Positions 18,601 through 26,867 of a stretch of DNA of 64,000 bases are shown here, piece by piece. Location: contig JAEUTY010000040.1 in assembly GCA_016787805.1 (NCBI GenBank), forward strand, positions 1-64,000, read 5' to 3'. How positions within the stretch are numbered: position 1 is the first letter of the stretch; each line of letters begins with the position of its first letter. The position numbers were made by a program, and so were the translations under genes. The notes under the pieces are model-generated. The model made no database searches and had not been told where the DNA came from. It saw nothing but the letters and a program-made list of their open reading frames with translations. This DNA comes from Flavobacterium sp. Lineage in GTDB: Bacteria; Bacteroidota; Bacteroidia; Flavobacteriales; Flavobacteriaceae.

Positions 18601-18713
18601 TTATCTTTTTGTAAAACAACTGTTGATGTACTTCCTTTTGATTTAGAGGAAGAACAGTTGACAACTAAAGTAAGCGTTGCAATTAATAGTAAAAGATAAA
18701 CTATTTTTTTCAT
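15699..18713 (-). CDS. GH3 glycosidase / serine beta-lactamase-like fusion lipoprotein
   Basis: Large envelope lipoprotein (1004 residues; lipobox 'LVVNCSSSK'). Residues about 60-400 are a GH3 catalytic domain of NagZ type: 'KHFPGHGDTSTDSHHTLP' holds the Asp/His acid-base element and 'GLIFTDALNMKGA' the nucleophile Asp. Residues about 400-600 are a GH3 C-terminal-like domain. Residues about 640-1004 are a class C beta-lactamase/DD-peptidase-like domain: Ser675-Val-Thr-Lys678 (SxxK), 'YKYSDFTF' (YxN-like, with Ser-Asp instead of Asn) and 'GHTGFTGTM' (the KTG equivalent). It is likely to act in peptidoglycan recycling, cleaving N-acetylglucosamine and acting on peptides or esters. First of a run with bshA. 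Confidence 0.9.
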   Translation of the reverse strand: MKKIVYLLLLIATLTLVVNCSSSKSKGSTSTVVLQKDNYVNDIDEEIYVPHRKSDRKTFFKGSLAEDKWVDSVYNQLSLNEKIGQLFMVAAYSNKNEEHFATIEKLVTDYKIGGVIFFQGGPVRQANLTNRFQKKSKVPLFVGIDAEWGLSMRLDSTYRFPWNMTLGAIRDLKLLEKVGAQMGKESKRMGVHFNFAPVLDINTNPKNPIIGYRSFGEDKKNVTESAIALMTGVQSNGVFSTGKHFPGHGDTSTDSHHTLPIVNFSKDRIENVELYPYKRMFDEGLESVMVAHLNVPNLEPRENFPTSLSYPVVTELLQKDLAFDGLIFTDALNMKGASNFKKPGDIDLAAFMAGNDILLFAENVPVALEKITAAYNDTLISEDRIAQSVKKILRYKYKVGLNKYKSIDTQQLVDDINPIENNTLQYQLYENAVTLVKNDESLLPIRNLADAKIAYIKLGDFSGTPFLTSLNKYTEVTEIAIAENNKVLETLKDFNTIIFGYHKSDVSWWKPQELSAKEIELITTVSASKNVIIDVFAKPYVLSALPSLDKIKSVIVSYQNSEISQDVSAQIIFGALGAKGRLSVSINDEYKVNHGLTTQPINILGFSTPESVGMSSEKLSKIEAIANKAINEKMAPGMQILVARKGKVIYQKAFGYHTYDKRTKVQNSDIYDVASVTKMVSTLPNVMHLYDHSKVSLETKLGDMLPVFANSDKKDITFKELLSHYGRLQAWEPFYKSTLDSEKCPADKYYSLTYKEGFTKQVAENLFIRDDYQDSIMSKIVSSKLIEKKEYKYSDFTFIILKDYVEKMTGKSLDVLSSEQFFKPLGMSSTMYNPLRKFDMSVIPPTENDNYFRHTTIQGYVHDMTAAMQGGVGGHAGIFSNSLDIAKMMQLFLQKGNYGGQQFFSDETFLTFNNCHFCMEGNRRGLGFDKPQLGKEGPTCGCVSKSSFGHTGFTGTMAWADPETEIVYVFLSNRTFPDSNAPNRLSKENIREDIQRIIQEAIIK

Positions 18714-18722
18714 TAAATTGAT

Positions 18723-19205
18723 TTAAAAGAAACGACTGTGCCAACTTTCGCCAGCAGGTACTTCCCAGTTTTCGTTCCATTCTTCAATAGTATTAACGAG
18801 ATTATTGAACACAATCGTATTGGCCGTAACTGCTTTTTCTTTGGCCATTCGTTTAAAATCGATTAGTGTTTTGTGTGCAACGTGTTCGCCATTTTTGAAA
18901 GTAACGTTCATTTTGTCCAATAAATCGACGTTGTATTTTTGCTCTAGCGATTGAATAAAAGCTACAGAAGCGTCAATAGAACAGCCTGTTGCGGCTTGCA
19001 CTTCCTGATTAACAGCAATGATTATAAAACGATTGTATTTGATTTGGTACGATGACTCTAAACCCGCTCCGTGTGCACTCCAATTATTCAGAAAATCGAG
19101 TAAACCCGATTCAATTTCGGCTATCTCTTCATCAGAAAACTTTCGATTGGATTGGTAAATCCAAATGCGTGATTCTTCGGGTAAATTTTCAAATGGAACA
19201 AACAT
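18723..19205 (-). CDS. Conserved Bacteroidota protein (mis-named ABC transporter ATPase)
   Basis: Cytoplasmic protein of 160 residues. Relatives in Flavobacteriia are often labelled ABC transporter ATPase, but there is no Walker A, signature or Walker B motif here. Visible conserved blocks are 'RIWIYQSNRKFSDEEIAEIE', 'NNWSAHGAGLESSYQIKYNR', 'AATGCSIDASVAFIQSLEQK' and the Trp-rich end 'WNENWEVPAGESWHSRFF'. The single conserved Cys in TGCSID is a candidate functional residue. Function unknown. It is sandwiched between an Fe-S oxidoreductase subunit gene and the GH3 fusion gene, 9 bp before the latter. Confidence 0.8.
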   Translation of the reverse strand: MFVPFENLPEESRIWIYQSNRKFSDEEIAEIESGLLDFLNNWSAHGAGLESSYQIKYNRFIIIAVNQEVQAATGCSIDASVAFIQSLEQKYNVDLLDKMNVTFKNGEHVAHKTLIDFKRMAKEKAVTANTIVFNNLVNTIEEWNENWEVPAGESWHSRFF

Positions 19206-19216
19206 GATGAATTATA

Positions 19217-19240
19217 GAGTTTAGATTTCAGATTTCAGAG
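19217..19240. repeat. Short GATTTCA/GTTTAGA spacer repeat
   Basis: The spacer between two minus-strand genes is a degenerate array of 7-8 nt units (AGAGTTTAGATTTC, then ATTTCAGAGTTTAGATTT). It belongs to the same class of short-period spacer repeats found elsewhere in the window. Confidence 0.6.
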
Positions 19241-19248
19241 TTTAGATT

Positions 19249-20040
19249 TTATAAATCTTGAGCGTTGGCAATGAGTTCAGCGATGTCTAATACTTTTACT
19301 TCGGCTTCTTTTTCTTTGTTTTTTACACCATCTGTTAACATAGTGTTGCAAAATGGACAACCAGCAGCAATAATATTAGGTTGTGTTTCTAAAGCATCCT
19401 CAGTACGTTCGATATTGACTTCTTTATTACCAGGTTCAGCATCTTTGAACATTTGAGCACCACCAGCTCCACAGCACAAACCATTGGCTCGAGAGCGTTT
19501 CATTTCAACCAACTCGGCATCTAGTTTTTTAATTAAATCTCTTGGTGCTTCATAAATATTATTGGCTCTTCCCAAATAACAAGGGTCGTGGAACGTGATT
19601 TTTTTTCCTTTGAATTGGCCACCTTCTATAGTTAATCTTCCAGAATCTAATAATGATTTTAAGAATTCGGTGTGATGCACAACTTCGTATTTTCCACCTA
19701 ATTCCGGATACTCATTTTTAATTGTGTTAAAGCAATGCGGACAAGCCGTGACGATTTTTTTCACTTCATACGCATTCATGACTTCAATATTCATCATGGC
19801 TTGCATTTGAAATAAAAACTCATTTCCAGCTCTTTTTGCTGGATCGCCAGTGCAACTTTCTTCGGTTCCGAGTACCGCAAAATCAACGTTTGCTCGGTTT
19901 AATATTCGCACAAAAGCTTTTGTAATTCGCTTTGCTCTATCGTCGAAACTACCTGAACAACCTACCCAAAAAAGTACTTCGGGTTGTTTGCCTTGAGCCA
20001 TCATTTCGGCCATGGTTGGCACAATTAAATTTTCTGACAT
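19249..20040 (-). CDS. CCG-domain (Fe-S) oxidoreductase subunit
   Basis: Protein of 263 residues with two Cys-rich CCG domains (HdrB/GlpC/LutA-like). The first begins 'VLFWVGCSGSFDDRAKRITK', with 'ACPHCFNTIKNEYP'; the second has 'FHDPCYLGR', 'GLCCGAGGAQMFKDAEPGN' and 'AAGCPFCNTMLTDGVKN'. CCG domains bind 4Fe-4S or unusual clusters and work with iron-sulfur dicluster partners. The partner is almost certainly the protein encoded two genes upstream (20613-21938), with the HAD-like gene in between. The substrate is unknown; lactate- or quinone-linked electron transfer is plausible. Confidence 0.88.
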   Translation of the reverse strand: MSENLIVPTMAEMMAQGKQPEVLFWVGCSGSFDDRAKRITKAFVRILNRANVDFAVLGTEESCTGDPAKRAGNEFLFQMQAMMNIEVMNAYEVKKIVTACPHCFNTIKNEYPELGGKYEVVHHTEFLKSLLDSGRLTIEGGQFKGKKITFHDPCYLGRANNIYEAPRDLIKKLDAELVEMKRSRANGLCCGAGGAQMFKDAEPGNKEVNIERTEDALETQPNIIAAGCPFCNTMLTDGVKNKEKEAEVKVLDIAELIANAQDL

Positions 20041-20081
20041 AACTTTATATGTATTATATAGTACAACTCAAAAGTTGCTTT

Positions 20082-20528
20082 TTATTCGTGATGTTCGTCA
20101 TCAAACACTTGAATAGTTACTTCTTTATCTACTAAATCGGTGAATTTTCCTCTGTAACGTGTTGCTTTCACCAAATGGTTATCAATCCAATGGTAATTTC
20201 CACCACGAGGTTTTCCCATCACCATTCCGTGGTATTTGAATCCGTGTTTTTTCAACCAAGTTTCAGTATATTCTCTGTGTGCTTCTGTTCTTGAAGTAAA
20301 AAAGAATATAATATGACCTTCATCGTACCATTTGTTTAACGTAACCAAAGCATCTGGATATACTTCTGCAGTTAACATTCGCTCTGGTTCTTCATTCGGA
20401 ATATCATCGCAAATAGTTCCGTCAATATCGATCAAGTAGTTTTTAATTCCTTCAGGCAATATTGGACTTACTTTTTGACCATTTTCGGTGTGTTCCTGGA
20501 GGCTTTTTTCAATTTCTTCCGCTTTCAT
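20082..20528 (-). CDS. HAD-like phosphatase-fold protein
   Basis: Protein of 148 residues. 'NYLIDIDGTICDDIPNEEPE' carries the HAD motif I DxDGT, and 'GHIIFFFTSRTEAHREYTET' looks like motif II (the T-S/T position); the C-terminal 'IQVFDDEHHE' ends in acidic and His residues. Relatives are often labelled phosphoheptose isomerase, but no SIS sugar-isomerase fold is visible, so I call it a HAD-like hydrolase. It lies between two Fe-S subunit genes and is probably in the same transcript. Substrate unknown. Confidence 0.75.
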   Translation of the reverse strand: MKAEEIEKSLQEHTENGQKVSPILPEGIKNYLIDIDGTICDDIPNEEPERMLTAEVYPDALVTLNKWYDEGHIIFFFTSRTEAHREYTETWLKKHGFKYHGMVMGKPRGGNYHWIDNHLVKATRYRGKFTDLVDKEVTIQVFDDEHHE

Positions 20529-20612
20529 TTTTGTTACATTTAATTGTTTTCATTTGATTACACTATTTTTCCAAGCCTCACAATTATGGAGCAATAGCGG
20601 TTTATTTTAAGT

Positions 20613-21938
20613 TTATTCATTCTTCCAATTAAGTCGATCCATTTGGTTGTATTGCCATGGAGCTCCATTATTTTCGATATTGGTCATCATTGCATTTAAG
20701 GACATTGGAGCTGCGCTTTGTTCCATCACCAAATACCTTCTCATATCAATAATAATTGACAATGGACTAATGTTGACTGGACATTCTTCCACACAAGCAT
20801 TGCATGAAGTACATGCCCAAAGCTCTTCTGCCGAAATATAATCGTTCAACAGCGAAACATTATCTGGAACGAAAACACCTTTATTTTTATCGATGTTGCG
20901 ACCTACTTCTTCTAGCCTATCTCTAGTATCCATCATGATTTTACGAGGAGACAATTTTTTACCAGTTTGGTTCGCTGGACAAGCCGAAGTACAACGACCA
21001 CATTCGGTACAGGTATACGCATTTAGTAATTGCACCCAATTCAAATCATGTACATCGCTAGCACCAAATTTACTCGGAACAGCATCTGCAGGTGCCGCAG
21101 CATAAGGATCGGCGTTAGGATCCATCATCAATTTTACTTCATTGGTCACACTTTCCAAATTATCGAATTTGCCTTTAGCATTCAAATCGGCGAAATAAGT
21201 ATTTGGGAACGCCAATAAAATGTGCAAATGTTTAGAAAAATATAAGTAGTTCAAGAAAATTAATATGCCTATAATGTGCAACCACCAAAAAGTGCGTTCG
21301 AGCATATGAACGGCTTCATTACTCATTCCGTCAAATAAAGGTGCTAAAAATTGCGAAACCGGGAACGAACCTGCTTTATCATAGTGACCAAAAACTTCAG
21401 GAAGACTTTGTAAATGCAAATCAGCAGCATTCATCAATAAAAACAATGACATTAGCACCATTTCAAAATACAAAATATAATTGGCGTCGCTTCTTGGTTT
21501 CCCATTAAGATCTTTACTTGCAAATCGATTTAGTTTAACAACATTTCTTCTTATCCAAAAAACAACTACAGCAATCAATACTAATAACGCTAAAATCTCA
21601 AAAGAACCAATCAACACATCGTACAATCCACCCATAAATGAAAAGACTCTGTGTGTTCCAAAAAGGCCGTCAATAATAATTTCTAAAAGTTCTATGTTGA
21701 TGATTACGAAACCAATGTAAACAATTATATGAAGTATTCCAGCAATTGGACGCTTGATCATTTTAGATTGTCCTAAAGCAATCATAATCATGTTTCTCCA
21801 ACGTTCAGTCGAATTATCAGAACGATCAACATCTTTTCCTAATTTGATATTACGGATTAGTTTTTTGACATTCATAGCAAAATAACCAAAACCGATTATG
21901 AGGATTAATGCGAAAAATAAAGTAGATAATATAGCCAT
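20613..21938 (-). CDS. Membrane 4Fe-4S dicluster (HdrD/GlpC-like) oxidoreductase subunit
   Basis: Protein of 441 residues. The N-terminal half has five or six membrane helices of the nitrate reductase gamma/cytochrome b-like type ('TLFFALILIIGFGYFAM', 'IAGILHIIVYIGFVIINIEL' and 'WWLHIIGILIFLNYLYF', with membrane His residues). The C-terminal half has two ferredoxin sites: 'CTECGRCTSACPANQTGK' and 'CTSCNACVEECPVNISPL'. It should pass electrons between quinone and the soluble CCG subunit encoded at 19249-20040. The two are separated by the HAD-like gene. The start lies 5 bp after the MlaD-type gene, so they are co-transcribed. Confidence 0.9.
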   Translation of the reverse strand: MAILSTLFFALILIIGFGYFAMNVKKLIRNIKLGKDVDRSDNSTERWRNMIMIALGQSKMIKRPIAGILHIIVYIGFVIINIELLEIIIDGLFGTHRVFSFMGGLYDVLIGSFEILALLVLIAVVVFWIRRNVVKLNRFASKDLNGKPRSDANYILYFEMVLMSLFLLMNAADLHLQSLPEVFGHYDKAGSFPVSQFLAPLFDGMSNEAVHMLERTFWWLHIIGILIFLNYLYFSKHLHILLAFPNTYFADLNAKGKFDNLESVTNEVKLMMDPNADPYAAAPADAVPSKFGASDVHDLNWVQLLNAYTCTECGRCTSACPANQTGKKLSPRKIMMDTRDRLEEVGRNIDKNKGVFVPDNVSLLNDYISAEELWACTSCNACVEECPVNISPLSIIIDMRRYLVMEQSAAPMSLNAMMTNIENNGAPWQYNQMDRLNWKNE

Positions 21939-21943
21939 AAGTT

Positions 21944-22897
21944 CTATTTTATAGTATCATTTGTAGGTGCAACATACGGTTTGTTTTTCTTTCCGAAAAG
22001 CGAAACGTTGACATAGCGAGTTGGATTTAATCGTAAATCTTGTAAAAGCAATTCCAATTCTTTTGATGTTTTGGCCAAATTGGTATACAAAGCTTCATCC
22101 TTGACTAATTTGCCCATTGTTCCTTTACCCGAATCAATACTTCCCATAATTCCATTGACATTGTCGAGTGTTTTTTGCAAATTTTGTACTAAACCACCAA
22201 TGTTGGCTTTGTCTAAATCGGTTGAAATTTTATTGAAGTTAGTTACCGTTTTATCCAAATTAGTAACCGCATTGCCAATTTTTGATTTATTGTCAGAAAG
22301 AATCGAATTCAACTGTTGAGAAGCCACATGAAATTCCGACATGGTTTGATCTAACGTAGCAAGTGTATTACGTAAATTCTCTTTTGATTTAGCATCTAAA
22401 ATTTGATTGACACCTTCGAGCATTGTATTGGCATTATCCAACAATTTTTCAATCTTGTCTTTTAGAGGCTCTAATTGCTTTCCCAATTCATCTGTTAGAC
22501 CAAGTTTGTTAGAAGGTTGCAAAAAATCACCATCATTAACTATATTTTTATCTTTAAGATTTGGGATAATTGACAATTGTTGAGAACCAATTAAACTAGA
22601 AGCATAAATTTCGGCGATGCTTGATTTTGAGATAGGAAAATCAGTATTGATTTGCATTTCAACAATAACATTTCCTGATTGATTGTTTATTTTTAAACCG
22701 TTGATTTTTCCAACAACCAATCCGTTGATAGTAACAGGAGCCGAAACCGCCAAACCTTCTACATTTTTGTATTCAACGTATAATGTTTTATAATTGGTAA
22801 ATAAATCTCTGCCTTTTAAAAAGCTATAACCCCAAATAAAAAGTAAAATTGCAGCTATAACCAATATGGCCGTTTTTATTTCTCTTGATAGTTTCAA
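21944..22897 (-). CDS. MlaD/MCE-family lipid-transport protein
   Basis: Protein of 317 residues with an N-terminal membrane anchor ('TAILVIAAILLFIWGYSFLKG') and one MCE domain directly after it ('LYVEYKNVEGLAVSAPVTING', shown by its pattern V-x-G-L-x-x-x-x-x-V-x-x-x-G). The rest is a long helical/coiled-coil region of Asn/Lys/Leu-rich heptads ('LDQTMSEFHVASQQLNSIL', 'NLDKTVTNFNKIS'). MCE proteins carry phospholipids between membranes, usually with an ABC transporter (MlaEF), whose genes are not next to it here. It is 23 bp after the amidase gene. Confidence 0.9.
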   Translation of the reverse strand: MKLSREIKTAILVIAAILLFIWGYSFLKGRDLFTNYKTLYVEYKNVEGLAVSAPVTINGLVVGKINGLKINNQSGNVIVEMQINTDFPISKSSIAEIYASSLIGSQQLSIIPNLKDKNIVNDGDFLQPSNKLGLTDELGKQLEPLKDKIEKLLDNANTMLEGVNQILDAKSKENLRNTLATLDQTMSEFHVASQQLNSILSDNKSKIGNAVTNLDKTVTNFNKISTDLDKANIGGLVQNLQKTLDNVNGIMGSIDSGKGTMGKLVKDEALYTNLAKTSKELELLLQDLRLNPTRYVNVSLFGKKNKPYVAPTNDTIK

Positions 22898-22920
22898 AAT
22901 AATGTTGTTTTATAAATTAG

Positions 22921-24060
22921 TTATTTGATAGCTTCTTTAATATTGATGCTTTTTCCGTCTTTAAAAGCTATTAAAAAAGCTGATGAAAATCCTTTCTCCT
23001 TGGCTTCTTGCAATAATTTTTTGGCGCTTTCGTAATCCGAAGTCTCACCATAAGTGTATTTGTACAATTTGTTTTCGTAGGTACTTGATACATTTTTTAA
23101 ACCTTTAAAATTGGAAGGTCTTGCATCTATTTTTTTGCTACTTGCAGATAATTGCACTTTAAATACGGTACCTTTAGTATCAACAACTTCTTTTGGTTTT
23201 TCTGGGATTACGGTATCTACTTTTTTAACCACAGGCGTTTCAACTTTTTTAGGAGTTGGTTTATCAATGATAGGTTCATTATTTCCTTCGCCAAAAAACT
23301 CTTTTTTATAGTTTACAATTGCATCTGCAATACTTTGCGCCACTTCGTTTTGACCATCCTCTGAGTCCAAGCGAGCACCTTCTGTTGGATTGGATATAAA
23401 TCCCATTTCTATTAAAACTCTTGGCATATAAGCTTTGTGCAACACCATAAACGGAGCTTGCTTTACACCTCGGTCTTTTTGCCCAATAAAGCTTTTAAAA
23501 TTTTCTTGTACTTTTCCTGCTAAAGCAATACTGTTTTCAAGGTATTCTTCTTGCATTAAGGTCATGCCAATTAATGTTTCAGGCGAATTTGGATCGTATC
23601 CTTCGTATTTTTGCTTGTAATCTTTCTCTAAGGTAATTACGGCATTTTCCTTTTTTGCAGCTTCTAAGTTAGAGGCGTTTTTAGTCAAACCCATTACGTA
23701 GGTTTCAGAACCATCAGCGGCAGTATTTTTGTTAGCGTTACAGTGGATAGAAACAAAAATATTGGCATCTGCGCGATTGGCTATGTTGGCACGTTCAACT
23801 AAATCAATAAAAACATCAGTTTTACGAGTGTAAATCACATCGATATTTGGATTCTTTTCTAATAGCTTCCCCACCTTTAAAACTACAGCTAATGCAATGT
23901 TTTTTTCAATATGTCCATGGTAAACAGCTCCAAAATCGTGATCGCCATGACCTGCATCTAAAGCCACTTTAAATTTTTGTCCCGATTGCGAAAAGACTGA
24001 ACAACAACTAGCTATAGTCAAAATTAGTACAAATAGAGTGTTTTTATTATTGAATTTCAT
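22921..24060 (-). CDS. N-acetylmuramoyl-L-alanine amidase (Amidase_3)
   Basis: Exported protein of 379 residues that cleaves the MurNAc-L-alanine bond in peptidoglycan. The zinc site is visible: 'VALDAGHGDHDFGAVYHG' (His), the Glu in 'HIEKNIALAVVLKVGKLL', 'FVSIHCNANKN' (His) and the catalytic Glu in 'RVLIEMGFISNP'. A Pro/Lys linker (about residues 260-300) leads to a C-terminal SPOR-like domain of about 75 residues ('VFKVQLSASSKKID', 'YKYTYGETSDYESAKKLLQE') that would bind denuded glycan at the septum. It diverges from the LptD-like gene. Confidence 0.9.
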   Translation of the reverse strand: MKFNNKNTLFVLILTIASCCSVFSQSGQKFKVALDAGHGDHDFGAVYHGHIEKNIALAVVLKVGKLLEKNPNIDVIYTRKTDVFIDLVERANIANRADANIFVSIHCNANKNTAADGSETYVMGLTKNASNLEAAKKENAVITLEKDYKQKYEGYDPNSPETLIGMTLMQEEYLENSIALAGKVQENFKSFIGQKDRGVKQAPFMVLHKAYMPRVLIEMGFISNPTEGARLDSEDGQNEVAQSIADAIVNYKKEFFGEGNNEPIIDKPTPKKVETPVVKKVDTVIPEKPKEVVDTKGTVFKVQLSASSKKIDARPSNFKGLKNVSSTYENKLYKYTYGETSDYESAKKLLQEAKEKGFSSAFLIAFKDGKSINIKEAIK

Positions 24061-24113
24061 TTATAAAAGTTAATTTTAATTAAAACGTATAACTTATAAA
24101 AGTATTATTTACT

Positions 24114-24121
24114 TATTTTTG
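24114..24121 (+). promoter_or_regulatory. Candidate -7 box for the LptD-like gene
   Basis: TATTTTTG, a match to TAnnTTTG, 19 bp before the TTG start of the next gene. No TTG -33 element is found at the usual spacing. Confidence 0.4.
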
Positions 24122-24140
24122 GCCAAAATTTAGATTACGT

Positions 24141-26867
24141 TTGGTAAGTCAAAAATCAAGCCATATTTTTACAAAAATAGTATTTAAACCTTTGCGTACA
24201 AACTTATTTTATATCGTTTTATCAGCAATTTTCCTAACAATTGGTTGTGGAGAAATGAATGCGCAAGATTTGCCAAAAAATTCGTTACCAATACCTGCTA
24301 AAAATCAACCAGATACTGCAAAAAAAGAGGAGAAAAGTCAAGTTTCGTCTGTTCAAACTATAGATACTATAAAAGTTGATTCAATCAAAAAAGGTAAAAC
24401 TTATTTGGAAGGTAAAGTGAAATACAAAGCCAAAGAGTATGCTCGTTTTGATCAAAAGAAAAAAATAATCACTTTGCATGATGGTGCAGAATTATTTTAC
24501 CAAGATTACGAGTTAAAAGCTGGAAAAATCATTTTTGATTACCAAAAAAATGAGGTTTATGCTGGTCGATTAAAAGACTCTACTGGTAAGTACTATCAAT
24601 ATCCCGTTTTCAAACAAGGAACTAACGTTATTGAGCCCGATTCTATTCGCTTTAACTATAAAACCAAAAAAGCATTGGTTTGGAATTCTAAAACCGACCA
24701 AGGCGAATTTAAAGTAAAAGCGGCTATCACCAAAAAAGAAAACGACTCTGTTTACTTTATGAAAGGCGCGCGTTTTACAACATCAAAAGACGTAGAAGAT
24801 CCTGAATACTACTTTTTAACCAACAAGGTAAAATTTGTACCGCAGAAAAAAATTGTTGTTGGTTTTACCAATATGTGGATTTATAATATCCCAACACCTT
24901 TGGCTTTGCCTTTTGCTTTTTTTCCAATGACTGAAAAAGCGCGTTCTGGAATTATTATTCCGAATTACAATTACACACAACAACGAGGTTATACATTGCA
25001 AAACGGAGGTTATTATTTCGCTTTAAGCGATTATTATGATTTAGCGGTTTTAGGAGATTATTATACCAATGGAAGTTACGCTTTACGCTTCGAATCGAAG
25101 TATGCTAATCGCTATAAATACAACGGAAATGTTAATTTTCGTTTTGAAAATTTAATCGATGGCGAACGTGGCTTTCCAGGTTATGCGAAGAGTAAAATTT
25201 ATAATATTCAATGGTCGCATAGTAAAGACAGTAAATCAAATCCGAATTCGCGGTTTTCTTCGTCCGTTAACTTAGGAAGCAGTAAGTACTTCAGACAATC
25301 ATTAAACCAAGTGAATGTAGGTTCAAATTTGAACAATACTTTGAGTTCATCAATATCTTACAATCGCAATTTTAATACTATACCGCAGATTAATATGGCA
25401 TTAACTGCAACGCATTCACAAAACACTAATACCGAAACCATCAACATGACACTGCCTACATTGACTGTAAATGTTGATCGCATATTTCCTTTTGCTAGTG
25501 AATCTAAACCTAAAAAAGGCGTTTTTCAGAACATTAATATACGTTATGATTTAACTGGAAGCAATTCCTATACAACGACTGATTCCTTATTTTTCAAGTC
25601 AGAAATGTTTAAATCTGGAAACACTGGGTTCCAACATAACATTCCTTTAAGTACTAATTTCAAGGTTTTCAAACATTTTAATGTCAATTCATCCATCAAT
25701 TATAAAGAGGTTTGGTATTTACAAACTACAAAAAAATATACTGATTTTACTACAAACAAATTGGTTAATGAAAGAATTAACGGTTTTGATTCTTTCCGAA
25801 CTTATTCTTTTTCAAATGGTATTTCAACAACTGTTTATGGTACTTATGATTTTGGTGAAACAAAAAAAATCAAAGCTATACGACACACTGTAACTCCAGG
25901 AATTTCGCATAGTTATACTCCAAAATTTGATCAATATTTAGAGCAATACGAAACCTCTAGAAACTACAACCGATTTACTGGAGAAAATACGCAAACAACT
26001 TATCAAGAATACACACGTTTTGATAATGGAATTTATGGAGCTCCTAATTTAATTGACTCCAACGGAATTTCAATTTCTCTTGGAAACTTATTTGAAGCGA
26101 AAGTAACTGATAAAGATTCAACCAAAACCGAACCTAAAAAAATTCAGTTATTGCGACTCAATTTTGGTTCCAGTTATGATTTTAAAACAACTAAATGGAG
26201 TGCAATTGGCTTTAATGGTGGAACCTCATTTTTTGAAGAAAAAATGGGTGTTAATTTTGGAGGAAGTATTGATCCATATAAGTTCGTCAATACTAGTACC
26301 AATTACAATCGTAAAGCATTTAGAGTAGCAAGTGCAAATTTATCGATGAACTACGCCTTAGCCAGTAGTAGTTTTGGCAAGAAGAAAGAAAAAAAGAATG
26401 TTCAAGGCGAACGAAATGGTGGCCGTAGTGATGATTTATTTGGAGCTAATGTTGATTTTAGTGACCGTAGAGACAGTCAGTTTAAAGAAAATGAGGGCGA
26501 GGTTGAACAACAAACCGAATTTTACAAATCAGAAATACCTTGGGATGTAACAATGGCTTTTACAATTAACTATAGCGACACTAATTTTGGGAGCAAAATA
26601 ACCAGTAGTAGTTTGATGATTTCGGCCAATTCGCAACTTACACCCAAATGGAAAGTTGGAGTTTCATCTGGATATGATTTTGTAGACAAAGGAGTTACCT
26701 TCACACAAATTCGATTGGAACGCGATTTGTTGAGTTGGCGAATGGATTTCAATTGGGCGCCCTTTGGTCAATATTCGTATTGGGGATTTTTTATAGGAAT
26801 CAAGTCGGGTGTATTGAGTGATATTAAATGGGATAAACGTTCGGTGCCAGATAGAACATTGAGGTAA
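24141..26867 (+). CDS. LptD/OstA-like outer-membrane protein
   Basis: Protein of 908 residues that I read as the LptD-type LPS-assembly outer-membrane protein of Flavobacteriia. An N-terminal signal (hydrophobic stretch 'LFYIVLSAIFLTIGCG') is followed by an LptA/OstA-like beta-jellyroll (about residues 85-260: 'ARFDQKKKIITLHDGAELFY', 'LKAGKIIFDYQKNEVYA'), then a long beta-barrel rich in aromatic/polar alternation ending with 'YSYWGFFIGIKSGVLSDI'. No ATG is available before the signal peptide, so the TTG start is favoured. It diverges from the amidase gene and is followed by ridA. The bacterial partner LptE is not visible. Confidence 0.85.
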   Translation: MVSQKSSHIFTKIVFKPLRTNLFYIVLSAIFLTIGCGEMNAQDLPKNSLPIPAKNQPDTAKKEEKSQVSSVQTIDTIKVDSIKKGKTYLEGKVKYKAKEYARFDQKKKIITLHDGAELFYQDYELKAGKIIFDYQKNEVYAGRLKDSTGKYYQYPVFKQGTNVIEPDSIRFNYKTKKALVWNSKTDQGEFKVKAAITKKENDSVYFMKGARFTTSKDVEDPEYYFLTNKVKFVPQKKIVVGFTNMWIYNIPTPLALPFAFFPMTEKARSGIIIPNYNYTQQRGYTLQNGGYYFALSDYYDLAVLGDYYTNGSYALRFESKYANRYKYNGNVNFRFENLIDGERGFPGYAKSKIYNIQWSHSKDSKSNPNSRFSSSVNLGSSKYFRQSLNQVNVGSNLNNTLSSSISYNRNFNTIPQINMALTATHSQNTNTETINMTLPTLTVNVDRIFPFASESKPKKGVFQNINIRYDLTGSNSYTTTDSLFFKSEMFKSGNTGFQHNIPLSTNFKVFKHFNVNSSINYKEVWYLQTTKKYTDFTTNKLVNERINGFDSFRTYSFSNGISTTVYGTYDFGETKKIKAIRHTVTPGISHSYTPKFDQYLEQYETSRNYNRFTGENTQTTYQEYTRFDNGIYGAPNLIDSNGISISLGNLFEAKVTDKDSTKTEPKKIQLLRLNFGSSYDFKTTKWSAIGFNGGTSFFEEKMGVNFGGSIDPYKFVNTSTNYNRKAFRVASANLSMNYALASSSFGKKKEKKNVQGERNGGRSDDLFGANVDFSDRRDSQFKENEGEVEQQTEFYKSEIPWDVTMAFTINYSDTNFGSKITSSSLMISANSQLTPKWKVGVSSGYDFVDKGVTFTQIRLERDLLSWRMDFNWAPFGQYSYWGFFIGIKSGVLSDIKWDKRSVPDRTLR

